NCBI GenBank assembly: GCA_964471755.1
Contig: CAYYJM010000013.1
Location: 1 to 44,988 of the forward strand
DNA length: 44,988 nt
Source: CAYYJM01 sp964471755
GTDB lineage: Bacteria > Planctomycetota > Planctomycetia > Gemmatales > Gemmataceae
Direction: 5' to 3'
The notes beneath the pieces were generated by a model, which was not told where the DNA came from, made no database searches, and was given only the letters and a program-made list of their open reading frames with translations. Position 1 is the stretch's first letter. Each line of letters begins with the position of its first letter. Made by a program: the position numbers and the translations under genes. Positions 1-8,749 of this stretch are shown here, piece after piece.

Positions 1-72
1 GGTGCGCTTACTTCGCTCGGCCTGCGGCCTCGCTGCGTGCGCGGCTCTGACAGACAATCCCCTTCGCGGCCT

Positions 73-3000
73 TTACGGCCGTTCCGGCTTCGCCAGACGG
101 CGCAGGAACTCGGCGTACGCTTCGCTGTAGCCCGGCGGTGCCTGGGGTCGTTCGATGGTGCCGGGGCCGGTCGTCGGTGTGCTGCCGGTCCCCGTGCCGG
201 GTCGGTTGCCGCCGCTGAGGGCGGGCAGGCTGCCCGTGCCCGGTTGCGATGGCGGCAGCGTCTCGCCTGGTCCGACCGGTCGATGGGCCATCTCCTCGTA
301 CTTCTTCAGGAACTTCGCGAAGTCCTCCGGCGACATGCGGAGATTCTTGAGGACGTCTGGCGTGACGGCGTCCTTGAACTTCTGCAATTGCAGTTCGGTC
401 GGCCGGGTTGGCGCGGCCTGCTCGGGCTTCACCGCCTCGGGCTGGCCCCCCCCCTGCGGTCCGTCCGGAGTGCCCGGCTGACGATCGATGCCCATGCCGG
501 GTGTGTTGCCGCCGGCGGGAACCTCGTTCATGCCCTTGCCCCTGGGGCCATCCTCGGCCTGCATCGGCTGACCACCCATTCCGCCGGGGCCAGCGGGAGC
601 CGGATCCTTGGGTTCGGCCTTTTCGCCCGGTTTCTGGCCCATGCCCGGTTCCGGCTTGGCGCCGGGACCACCAGCCATGCCCTCGGTGCCGGCCGGCTTC
701 TTCTCGCCGCCCGGGGTCGTGTTCATGCCCATGTCCTGGCCGCCCGGCCGATTCTCGCCCGGCTTCGCACCGGAGCCCTCGTTCTTCTTCGTCTCCTCCA
801 GAGCCTGGCGGGCGGCCTCGCGCGTCTTCGGGTCGTTCGCTTCCTTCTGGATGCGTTCGAGTTCCCGGCCGGCCGCCTCGGAGCGTTCCTTCGTCGGCTC
901 ACCGGCCTGCTTCTTCAGGGCCTCAACGTCCTCGGGCCGGGCCTCACGCGGATCGAGATCACGCGTGTTCGTCCCCGGCTTGCTGGTCGAACCCTGGGTC
1001 ATGCCCTCACGCGGCGGCTGCATCGGATTGCCGGGTTCGCCCGGCTTGTTCTCGCCGCTGCCGGGGTTCTCCTTGCCGGTTGGCGGAGCCGGCGTGTTGC
1101 TCTTCTCGCCGCCCTCCTTACCCTGGCCCGGTTGCTCGGTCGGAGGCGCGTTCTTCGGCTCGGCCGACGTCTCGCGGCCCTGGCCGCTGGCATCCTTCCC
1201 CTGAGCGGCTCCTTCCCTGTCGGTCGGGTTGGTGCCCTCCTTGCGTTCGCCGGCCTTCTCCTGACCCGTGCCTTTTCCCTCGCGGCCCTGGCCCGGCTTG
1301 CCCTCGTTCGGCTTCTCGCCCGGTTTGTTCTCGCCCGCCTGCGGCTGGTTGCTGTTCATGCCGGACTGCTGACCGCCCTGCTTGCCCTCGGCTTTGTTCT
1401 CCTGCTGGCCGCCACCCATGCCCTGCTGGCTGCCCTGCTTGCACTCGGCCGGCTTCTTCTGATCCTGAGGCTGTTTGCCTTCTTCCTTGCCTTGCCCCGC
1501 CTGCTCCTTCTGTTCGCCAGTCGCTCCTTCCTTCGACTCGGCCGGGTCCTTCTTCTGCTCGCCGCCCTGTTTCGATTCGCCGCCCTGCTCCTTCTCCTTG
1601 CCCTGTTCCTTCCCCTTGCCGGGCTGCTTGCCTTCCTGCTCCTTCTTCTCCAGGGCGTCCTTGATCCGCTCGGCGTCGTTGAGCGTCTTCTCTTCTTCCT
1701 TCTTCTGTTCGCCCTGATTACCGTTCTGCTGATTCTTCGGATCGGGATTTTTACCCTGCTCGCCCTGGTTGCCCTGCTGCTGGTTCATCGGGTCGGGCTT
1801 GTCGCCTTGCTGACCATTGTCGCCGGGCTGCTGATCCTTGCTCGGATCGCCCTGGCCGGTCTTTTCCTTGCGATCGTTCTCGTCCTTGCGTGCGGCGTCC
1901 TCCTCGGCCAGGGCCTGATCCTGCTGCTTCTCGTGGTTGGCCTGGTCCTTGTCAGCCTGCTGACGCTGCTCCGCCTGACCCTGGCCGTTCGGGTCCACCT
2001 CGATCACCTCGATGACGTACTTCTTGCTCGCCACGACGTGCGGCCCGCCCGGCAGGTCGGACGCATCGACGGCTTCCAGCCAGTATTCGATCTTCTGCTT
2101 GACCTCCGGCTTGAACGGCTTGCCGGCCTCATCGCGGAGTTTCGTCAGATCGAGACGTTCGCGATACTTGACGAAGGTCGGATAGAACCCGTGCTTCTGG
2201 CGCAGCGTTTCCATCTCGCGGTAGAGGATCGGCCGGAGCTTCGGCCCATCGACGACGCCGAGCCGCAGGGTCAGGTTCTTCAACCCTTCCTTGTCGCCGG
2301 CCCAGCCCTCCAGCAGCAGCAGACCATTAGCCGCCAGTTGCACGTCGCGAGCGGGGTGAGTCAACTCCACCTGCGGCACCTCATCGGGAATTGCCGTCAG
2401 CGGATACTTCTGCGGATCGCTGTAGGTGTCGCCGCGCGTCGAGGCGAAGAACAGGCGGTAGTGGCCGCTCTCTTGCAGGGTCAGCTTGACGCGGAACGCC
2501 CGCGGATCGTCGGGCAGGATCGTCCCGGCAATGACCTTTGTGCCACTGGGCAGGTCCGTCATTTCGAGCTTCGGCGAATCGGCCGTCAGGGTACGATTGG
2601 TTCGTACGGTCAGCTCGACCTCGGTTCCCTGGAGCCCCTCGATGGCACGCTCGCGCCGGACCTCGAACGTCCGGCCGGTGTAGTGGCGGAAGTGGTAGGT
2701 CGCCCGGAAATCCTCGATCAGTGGCGCGGCGATGACGCTGATGCGATGCAGAGGTGTCGTCGCATTGCCAGCCGTGACTTCGTAGTCGATACCGTTCTCG
2801 ATCTCGGTGGGAGGGATCTCGGCCTCCCAGGTGTCGTCGTTCTCGCGGACCTCCATCGGCCGTTCGCGCCAGGGTTCACTGTCCCCGTGCCGGTAGCGAA
2901 TCCGGGGAGCGTCGCGGTCGGTCGCCTTCGGAATCCGGCCGGACAGCTGCACCGTGATCGTCGCCGGCTGACCGACAAGGACGGTGCCGTCGCCTCCCCC

Positions 3001-3636
3001 CTGGGGCCGCACGATGGTGATCTCCGTCGGAGCGGTCGTACTCGCTGTGGCCGTGAACGGAAGGAAGACGCGGCCCAGAGACTCCAGAAGATTCCGAGGC
3101 CCGACGAGCAGGGCGAGGATGAACGCGAACAGAAACAGCAGCACGGCAGCGACGGAGGTCCAGGTCGCCTTTTCGCCGTCGATGACCTTCTCCAGGTCGG
3201 CCTTCTCGACTTCCTTCGCGGCTCGCTGGCCGACCATCTGGCGAGCGCTGGCGGCCTCGGCTCCGGCCGAGCGCAGGTCGAGCCAGTTGAGCAGGCCGTT
3301 CCGCGTTCCGGGTGTACTCTCCTCGACCACCCGGGCGGCGTAGTACGGGTTGATGCCGTACCGCAGGGGTTGGTAGATGGTCAGGTACGACCAGCCGGCG
3401 GCCGTCGCGAGGAAGGCCTGGAGCAGTGCCTGCCGAACGACCTCGGGCAATGGCCAGCGCAGATCAATCAGGGCCAGAACCTGGCCGTAGACGAGGAAAC
3501 CGACGAGCAGGCCGGTCACGCCGACGGTCAGTTCCAGACCGCGAATCCGGGCCATCGCGGCGTGGAGCTTCTCGGTGACGGCGGCGTCGTTCTTGCTGGG
3601 GCGACGCGTCTCGGCTTTCGGCGGGCTGGAGGCCAT
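73..3636 (-). CDS. Large membrane protein, DUF4175-like, with low-complexity tail
   Basis: Encodes about 1187 residues ending in TAA. The start at 3636 (MASSPPK) has GGAA about ten bases upstream; an in-frame ATG at 3675 lies further out. Hydrophobic segments at about residues 35-58, 68-88 and 159-180 predict three membrane helices. A beta-rich extracytoplasmic part follows (about 190-540), with the features I associate with DUF4175-type proteins: a RVFLPF segment after the third helix and several Ig-like stretches. From about residue 548 to 1075 the protein is almost only Gln, Gly, Lys, Glu, Pro and Asn. The last 100 residues are more ordinary (KFLKKYEEMAHRP) and then Gly/Pro/Thr-rich. In other bacteria DUF4175-like genes often lie near MoxR/Bat-type VWA genes, but none is adjacent here. 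The role is unknown; an envelope function is an inference. The opposite strand is also open over nearly the whole gene, which I read as a side effect of codon bias. Confidence 0.8.
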   Translation of the reverse strand: MASSPPKAETRRPSKNDAAVTEKLHAAMARIRGLELTVGVTGLLVGFLVYGQVLALIDLRWPLPEVVRQALLQAFLATAAGWSYLTIYQPLRYGINPYYAARVVEESTPGTRNGLLNWLDLRSAGAEAASARQMVGQRAAKEVEKADLEKVIDGEKATWTSVAAVLLFLFAFILALLVGPRNLLESLGRVFLPFTATASTTAPTEITIVRPQGGGDGTVLVGQPATITVQLSGRIPKATDRDAPRIRYRHGDSEPWRERPMEVRENDDTWEAEIPPTEIENGIDYEVTAGNATTPLHRISVIAAPLIEDFRATYHFRHYTGRTFEVRRERAIEGLQGTEVELTVRTNRTLTADSPKLEMTDLPSGTKVIAGTILPDDPRAFRVKLTLQESGHYRLFFASTRGDTYSDPQKYPLTAIPDEVPQVELTHPARDVQLAANGLLLLEGWAGDKEGLKNLTLRLGVVDGPKLRPILYREMETLRQKHGFYPTFVKYRERLDLTKLRDEAGKPFKPEVKQKIEYWLEAVDASDLPGGPHVVASKKYVIEVIEVDPNGQGQAEQRQQADKDQANHEKQQDQALAEEDAARKDENDRKEKTGQGDPSKDQQPGDNGQQGDKPDPMNQQQGNQGEQGKNPDPKNQQNGNQGEQKKEEEKTLNDAERIKDALEKKEQEGKQPGKGKEQGKEKEQGGESKQGGEQKKDPAESKEGATGEQKEQAGQGKEEGKQPQDQKKPAECKQGSQQGMGGGQQENKAEGKQGGQQSGMNSNQPQAGENKPGEKPNEGKPGQGREGKGTGQEKAGERKEGTNPTDREGAAQGKDASGQGRETSAEPKNAPPTEQPGQGKEGGEKSNTPAPPTGKENPGSGENKPGEPGNPMQPPREGMTQGSTSKPGTNTRDLDPREARPEDVEALKKQAGEPTKERSEAAGRELERIQKEANDPKTREAARQALEETKKNEGSGAKPGENRPGGQDMGMNTTPGGEKKPAGTEGMAGGPGAKPEPGMGQKPGEKAEPKDPAPAGPGGMGGQPMQAEDGPRGKGMNEVPAGGNTPGMGIDRQPGTPDGPQGGGQPEAVKPEQAAPTRPTELQLQKFKDAVTPDVLKNLRMSPEDFAKFLKKYEEMAHRPVGPGETLPPSQPGTGSLPALSGGNRPGTGTGSTPTTGPGTIERPQAPPGYSEAYAEFLRRLAKPERP

Positions 3637-3710
3637 GACTGGTTCCCTTGTCCGGCAATCTTCCCCGTGTTCCACTCCATCATACTCGACGATCCGGCGG
3701 GGCTACACTG

Positions 3711-3980
3711 TTCTAACTTTTTTGGACTGCGGCGATGCTTCGCCGCTTTTCCTTTCTGACTGTTCTGACTTTCGCCTTTCTGACTTTTTGGACTGCGGCG
3801 ATCTTTCGCCGCTCTTCCTTTCTGACTGTTCTGACTTTCTCCCTTTCTGACTTTTTTGGACTGCGGCGATCCTTCGCCGCTCTGGCTTTCTCCCTTCGCG
3901 GACGACCGAGCCAGAAAGTCAGAAAGGAAGAGCGGCAAAGAATTGCCGCAGTCCAAAAAAGTCAGAACAGAAAGAGTCAG
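3711..3980. repeat. Tandem plus inverted hairpin repeat (about 66-base unit)
   Basis: Most of the 430-base gap between two divergent genes is made of a repeated unit. Three direct copies start near 3711, 3777 and 3843, and one inverted copy covers about 3911-3980. Each unit has a T-run followed by GGACTGCGGCGA, then a three- or four-base loop and TCGCCGC, so each forms a small hairpin. Pyrimidine-rich CTTTCTGACT boxes follow. The inverted copy can pair with any of the direct copies. The same core occurs at 26445-26630. I see no open reading frame that looks real and no transposase. The units lie upstream of both flanking genes, so they cannot be only terminators. Confidence 0.85.
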
Positions 3981-4066
3981 ACCTGGCCCTGTTCCTGCTT
4001 GCATTCCCGCGTCTGGCCGGCATCATGGGAGCAACCGCAACCATCCGCACCGCTGGAGCGATTGTC

Positions 4067-4945
4067 ATGACGCAGCCGAATCGCCGTGATTTCCTGGCCC
4101 TGTCCGCAGCCTCGGCCCTGGCCGGGGTCGTACCTCACACCCTCAACGCCGCCGACGCTTCCGCACCGATCCCCTTCCGTCTCGGCCTGGTCACCTACAA
4201 CGTCGGAGCCGCCTGGGATCTGCCGACGCTGCTCAAGGTCCTGGCCAAGACCGGGATCTCTCCGGTCGAGTTCCGCACCACGCACAAGCACGGCGTCGAA
4301 CCGTCCCTGACGAAGGCCCAGCGCAAGGACGTGGCGAAGCGTTGCCGGGACGCCGGTGTCGAGATCTGGGGTTGTGGCTCCACATGCGAGTTCCACAGTG
4401 CCGACCCGGCCGTCGTGACGAAGCAGGTCGAAACGTGCAAGAAGTTCGTCGAACTGGTCGCCGACATCGGCGGCAAGGGCGTCAAGGTTCGCCCCAACGG
4501 CTTCGTCGCCAGCGTGCCGCAGGACAAGACGCTCGAACAGATCGGCAAGGCGCTCATTCTCTGTGGCAAGGCGGCCGCCGATGCCGGCGTCGAGATCTGG
4601 GTCGAGGTCCACGGCCGGGGCACCGCTCATCCGCCACACATCAAGACGATCATGGAACACTGTGGTCACAAGTCGGTCGGCGTCACCTGGAACAGCAACC
4701 CCGAAGACGTGAAGGGCGGCTCCGTCGCGGAATACTTCAAGCTGCTTCGACCCTGGATCTACTCCTGCCACATCAACAACCTGGCCAGCGGCTACCCGTA
4801 CCGCGAACTGTTCAAGCTCCTGCGCGAGACAGGCTACACGCGGACGACGCTGAACGAGGTCGGCAAGAGCTACCCCGACCCGGATCAGGGCATCAAGTTC
4901 CTGACCGACTACAAGCGTCAGTGGACAGACCTCGCACGGGGGTGA
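4067..4945 (+). CDS. Tat-exported sugar phosphate isomerase/epimerase-like protein
   Basis: A 292-residue protein. The start at 4067 is chosen because GGAG lies eight bases upstream and because it places the twin-arginine signal (NRRDFLALSAASALAG) at the extreme N-terminus. Cleavage near LNAADA is likely. The remainder fits a TIM-barrel xylose isomerase-like / AP endonuclease 2 domain: repeated beta-alpha units, the acidic/histidine pairs of the likely metal site (VEFRTTHKHG, EVHGRGTAH), and a late segment GVTWNSNP where this family usually has a conserved Asn/Asp. It would act outside the cytoplasm on a sugar or sugar acid; the substrate cannot be read from sequence. Planctomycetes carry many exported members of this family. 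The next gene starts 97 bases downstream on the same strand. Confidence 0.85.
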   Translation: MTQPNRRDFLALSAASALAGVVPHTLNAADASAPIPFRLGLVTYNVGAAWDLPTLLKVLAKTGISPVEFRTTHKHGVEPSLTKAQRKDVAKRCRDAGVEIWGCGSTCEFHSADPAVVTKQVETCKKFVELVADIGGKGVKVRPNGFVASVPQDKTLEQIGKALILCGKAAADAGVEIWVEVHGRGTAHPPHIKTIMEHCGHKSVGVTWNSNPEDVKGGSVAEYFKLLRPWIYSCHINNLASGYPYRELFKLLRETGYTRTTLNEVGKSYPDPDQGIKFLTDYKRQWTDLARG

Positions 4946-5042
4946 GTCGCCGGCTTGCTCTTGCACTTCCGCCGCCGGATCGCTAGATGCCTCCGACCGT
5001 GCCGATGGTGCGCGCGGCAGGACACGGAGGTCGAACGGCGGT

Positions 5043-7403
5043 ATGGGCAACTGGGGCAAACTCCTGATCCTGTGCACGGCCATCGGCCTGCCTGGCTGTA
5101 GTTACGGCTGGACGCACAATCCGGTGTCGTTCCCGCACATCCCGCTCTACGGCGACGTCGTCCGGACGCACTCCAAGCCGGCCGGGCCGGCGTACTTCAA
5201 GAACTACGACCGCGACTCGGCCCGCATGGAGGTCGTCATCCAGTCGCCGCTCGCCACGGTCGGTTCGCGGCAGCTGGTCCTCGTCTCGATCCTCGACGAG
5301 AAGGGCAAGCCGCTGTCGCGGCGCTGCGTCGAGTGGACCCTGGAGGGAGCCGGCAGCATCCTCGAAGTGGACGAGAGCGGTCTGAAACCGGGTCGCGGCT
5401 ACAAGGTCGATAGCCGCTTCGCCGTCAGCTACACGGACATGTTCTCGCACACCCTCAGCAAGTACAACGGTCGGCCGGAAGAGGACATTCCGCTCAAACC
5501 GGGCCAGTCGTGGTGCGTCATCAGCTCGATGACCGAGGGTGACTCGCACCTGTCGATCTGGGCTCCCGAGATCGCCAACCACGACGAGAACCGCCGGGTC
5601 GTCACCATTCGCTGGGTCGATGCCGAGTGGACCCTGCCGCCGGTCCAGTGCGCGACGCGGACCAGCCAGCCGATGCTCTCGACGCTCCTGCGCCGGCGTA
5701 CCGATCGCGCCCCGATCAGCGGCTACCGCGTGCGCTACACCATCCTCGACGGAGCCCCGGCCGGCTTCGTCACGGCTCCGGGCGCGCCGCCGGTCGGGCC
5801 GGAGGTCGTCGCCACCAGCGACGAGCGCGGCCTGGCCAACGTCGCCGTCGTGCCGATGGGCGGTCGCGGTGGGCGAACGCGAATCGGCATCAAGATCATT
5901 CGGCCGGCAGATCCCAGCACGCCAAGCGGCACGGTCGTCGTCATCGGCGAGGGCGAGACGGCCATTGACTGGGAGGCCCCGGCCCTGTCCCTGGAACAGG
6001 TCGCCCCGGCGAGCATCGGCGTCAATCAGGACATGACGGTGTCACTGCTCGTCGTCAACAAGGGCAACGTCGCCTCGGGGCCGATCGTCGTGCGAGCGCC
6101 GATTCCCGAGGGGACGCAGCACAGGAGTTCGGAGCCGGCGGCAAAGGTCGAAGGGAACTTCCTCGTCTGGAGCCTGCCCTCGGTGCCGGCCCGGGGCGAG
6201 CTGGGCCTGCGAACCGTGCTGCGCTGCCAGCGCGTCGGCCCGATCACGACTCTGGCCAGCATGCAAGGCGGCGAGGGCATCAAGGACGAGCGCACCGCCA
6301 CGGTCCAGGTTCTGCCGCCCGAAGAGCCGAAGCTGGCCATCGAGATAACCGGGCCGCGCGAGGCGACCCTGAACGGCGGCAATGGCGGAGTCGTGGCCGG
6401 CAATCCGTTGCCACTCGAGGTCATCATTCGCAACGTCGGCACCGGCGTGGCTCGCGACTTCTTGCTGGCGGCCGAGTTCGATCCGCTTCTGGAACATGAG
6501 TCGAAGCGACCCCGACTGGAGACGGACCTGGAGCCGTTGGCTCCGGGGCAGTCCCGGTCGCTGCCGCTGCCGCTGCGACCGATCAAGGTCGGAGCCGCGA
6601 AGGTGCGCGTCGCCGCCCTGAAGGACAAGAAGCCGGCCGCCGCCGCCGAGTACGAGATTGTCATCCGCGAACCGGGCGTCGGCCTGAAGATTCTCGGCCC
6701 GCAGACGGCCTTCCTCGGAGCCCCGGCAACGTGGGAGATCGAGGCGATCAACCAGGGCACCGTGCCGGTCCAGAACCTCGTCGTGCAGGGCCGATTGCCG
6801 ACGGGCTTCGTGCCGATCTCCGCCTCGGACAACGGCCAGCCGAACGGTCGAGAGCTGACCTGGACGCTCGGCCCGCTGGCGGCTGGAGCCCGACGGCGCG
6901 TCAAGGTGACGGCCGTCACGCGCCAGCCAGCCGAGAAGACGGAACTCGAAGCACGCATTGTCGGTCGGCCCGGCGGAGCCCAGCTCGTCAGCACCCGGGG
7001 GCAGACGATGGAGGTCTACACGAGTAGTGCGATTTCGGTGCGTGGTCTGCCGTCGCTGAGGCTCCAGGTCCGCGACAGCGTCGATCCGATCGAGATCGGC
7101 GGAGCGACGACATATCGCATCGACGTGACCAATGACGGCACCATGCCAGTGAGCAAGGTCCAGGTGACGGCCTCGCTGCCGAATCAGATGCAGTTCGTCG
7201 GAGCCCGCGGACCGACGGATCATCAACAGGAAGGGGCGTCGCTGTCCTTCGCGCCGATCAACCAGCTCCAGCCCGGTCAGACGGTGACGTACCTGGTGGA
7301 CATGACGGCCGTCGTCGCTGGCGATGCTCGTCTGCGCGTGCAGCTCCTCGGCGGCAGCGCAAAGGAGCCGCTGCTCCGCGAGGAGAGTACGAACATCCGC
7401 TGA
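5043..7403 (+). CDS. Lipoprotein with DUF11/CARDB-type repeat domains
   Basis: A 786-residue protein with a short hydrophobic signal ending in LPGC, so Cys19 is the likely lipidated residue. Residues 20-300 hold a conserved but unnamed beta-rich region. After it come about four repeated Ig-like modules (roughly 305-420, 425-540, 550-650 and 665-775). Each has the pattern of DUF11/conserved-repeat domains: a stretch on 'rights of the weak bond' type phrases such as VVNKGNVASGP, IRNVGTGVARD, AINQGTVPVQN and VTNDGTMPVSK, then ...WSLPSV or WTLGPLAAG. These modules are found in surface adhesion and scaffold proteins and give no enzymatic activity. GGAGG lies about twelve bases before the ATG, a long spacing. 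An outer-membrane or cell-surface structural role is likely but inferred. Confidence 0.8.
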   Translation: MGNWGKLLILCTAIGLPGCSYGWTHNPVSFPHIPLYGDVVRTHSKPAGPAYFKNYDRDSARMEVVIQSPLATVGSRQLVLVSILDEKGKPLSRRCVEWTLEGAGSILEVDESGLKPGRGYKVDSRFAVSYTDMFSHTLSKYNGRPEEDIPLKPGQSWCVISSMTEGDSHLSIWAPEIANHDENRRVVTIRWVDAEWTLPPVQCATRTSQPMLSTLLRRRTDRAPISGYRVRYTILDGAPAGFVTAPGAPPVGPEVVATSDERGLANVAVVPMGGRGGRTRIGIKIIRPADPSTPSGTVVVIGEGETAIDWEAPALSLEQVAPASIGVNQDMTVSLLVVNKGNVASGPIVVRAPIPEGTQHRSSEPAAKVEGNFLVWSLPSVPARGELGLRTVLRCQRVGPITTLASMQGGEGIKDERTATVQVLPPEEPKLAIEITGPREATLNGGNGGVVAGNPLPLEVIIRNVGTGVARDFLLAAEFDPLLEHESKRPRLETDLEPLAPGQSRSLPLPLRPIKVGAAKVRVAALKDKKPAAAAEYEIVIREPGVGLKILGPQTAFLGAPATWEIEAINQGTVPVQNLVVQGRLPTGFVPISASDNGQPNGRELTWTLGPLAAGARRRVKVTAVTRQPAEKTELEARIVGRPGGAQLVSTRGQTMEVYTSSAISVRGLPSLRLQVRDSVDPIEIGGATTYRIDVTNDGTMPVSKVQVTASLPNQMQFVGARGPTDHQQEGASLSFAPINQLQPGQTVTYLVDMTAVVAGDARLRVQLLGGSAKEPLLREESTNIR

Positions 7404-7476
7404 CGCCAACCTGGATTGACCCCGGTTGCCGGAGCGAGGTAGCCTACGTGGCGGTCTGGTGGAGCAAGGAGAGCGC

Positions 7477-8670
7477 ATGCGATTCCTGATCAACCGGTGG
7501 CCTGCCCTGGGTCGGCGGACTGGTGTCGGTCGCTACACTGCCGAACTGATTGCTAGCCTGCAACCGTTGCTGCGACCGGGCGAGGAACTCGACACCTTTC
7601 CCGCCGGCTGGTTCGGTGGCCTCTGTTCCTGGCTGCGCTCCGGGTCGGAGTACGCTGGTCTGCCCCGGCCGAGCGGCAAGAGTCGGCCCAGCTGGCGTGG
7701 CTGGCTGAAGGGCCAGGTGGCCCGGTTCGGACATCGCTTTCTCCAGGTCCAGTTCGCCGCACACGTTTACCGATCGCGTCCGACGATCTACCACGAGCCG
7801 AACAACGTCCCCATGCCGTGCGATGTGCCGACCATCGCGACCCTGCACGATCTGTCGGTCCTGCTCTACCCGCAATGGCATCCGGCCTCCCGCGTCGCCC
7901 GTTATGAGCAGAGCTTCCGGCAGGGCCTCGACGGCTGCTCTCACATTTTGACCGATACGGCGGCCGTGCGACGAGAGATCATCCAGCACCTGGGAGTCGC
8001 CGCCGAGAAGGTGACGGCCGCTCCGCTGGGGATCAACCCGGCGATGCGCCCCCTGCCCGAATCGGACGTGGCGGCCCGGCTACGGACGCTGAATCTGCCG
8101 CCGCGTTACCTGCTCTGCGTCGGCACCCTCGAACCGCGCAAGAACCAGTTGATGCTCCTGCGGGCCTATGTCGCCCTGCCGGCGACGGTTCGTGAACGCT
8201 ATCCGCTCCTGCTCGTCGGCGGACTCGGCTGGCGCACCGAGGAGCTGGTGACCTACCTTCACGACGATGCCCGGCCGCGTGGCGTCGTCCATCTTGGCTA
8301 CCTGCCCGACGCCGATCTGCCGATCCTGTACAACGGGGCTCGAGCGCTGCTGTTCCCGTCCTTCTATGAGGGATTCGGCTGGCCGCCGCTGGAGATGCAG
8401 GCATGCGGCGGAGCGGTCCTGGCCTCGACGGCCGACGCTCTGCGTGAAATCCTGGCCGGTTCGCCGGCCCACCTGCTCGATCCGAACGACCAGGACGGCT
8501 GGTACGCCGCCCTGCTGCGCGTCTGCACCGACGACGACTGGTGGCAATCGCTGCGTGTGCGGGCGGAGGCGAGCGCCTCACGCTACACCTGGGAACGCTG
8601 CGCCGTCCGAACGCTCGACGTGTACCGCCAGGTGGTCGGGGCGGAGCGGCCACTCCGGATGACGGCGTGA
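7477..8670 (+). CDS. Glycosyltransferase family 4 (GT-B fold)
   Basis: A 397-residue protein. The ATG at 7477 is preferred over an in-frame TTG at 7426 because AAGGAGA lies five bases upstream. The N-terminal half has the acceptor-binding Rossmann fold, with the early Gly-rich RTGVGRY. The C-terminal half has the donor-binding fold: a CVGTLEPRKNQ segment that begins it, then the E-x7-E motif in FYEGFGWPPLEMQA (Glu298 and Glu306). This is the hallmark of retaining GT4 enzymes that use nucleotide sugars. It would act at the cytoplasmic face in polysaccharide or glycolipid synthesis. The gene begins 73 bases after the DUF11 lipoprotein on the same strand and ends at a palindrome. The specific sugar cannot be told. 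Confidence 0.9.
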   Translation: MRFLINRWPALGRRTGVGRYTAELIASLQPLLRPGEELDTFPAGWFGGLCSWLRSGSEYAGLPRPSGKSRPSWRGWLKGQVARFGHRFLQVQFAAHVYRSRPTIYHEPNNVPMPCDVPTIATLHDLSVLLYPQWHPASRVARYEQSFRQGLDGCSHILTDTAAVRREIIQHLGVAAEKVTAAPLGINPAMRPLPESDVAARLRTLNLPPRYLLCVGTLEPRKNQLMLLRAYVALPATVRERYPLLLVGGLGWRTEELVTYLHDDARPRGVVHLGYLPDADLPILYNGARALLFPSFYEGFGWPPLEMQACGGAVLASTADALREILAGSPAHLLDPNDQDGWYAALLRVCTDDDWWQSLRVRAEASASRYTWERCAVRTLDVYRQVVGAERPLRMTA

Positions 8671-8672
8671 CC

Positions 8673-8738
8673 CATTTAGCCGCCGGCTTGCCGCCGGTCT
8701 TCGTCGCGAATACCCGCCGGCAAGCCGGCGGCTAAATG
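8673..8738. repeat. Palindrome between convergent genes, REP-like, possible two-way terminator
   Basis: Left arm 8673-8697 and right arm 8714-8738 pair at 24 of 25 positions around a 16-base loop. The outer ends read CATTTAGCC and GGCTAAATG. It fills the space between the glycosyltransferase stop (8670) and the folD stop (8750), so it could end transcription from both sides. There is no T-run, and the sequence resembles short repeats dispersed in planctomycete genomes, so REP-like is an equal reading. Confidence 0.75.
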
Positions 8739-8749
8739 ATGACCGCCGG

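Noticed and set aside
37..3759. An open reading frame of 1240 codons on the plus strand over almost the entire first gene
   Set aside because: It mirrors the minus-strand gene, is Leu/Arg/Ala-rich without domain motifs, has no signal or ribosome site, and extends into the repeat block. The minus strand has membrane helices and domain order.
3711..3980. Insertion sequence
   Set aside because: No transposase, no single pair of terminal repeats, and copies in tandem; a non-coding hairpin element fits better.
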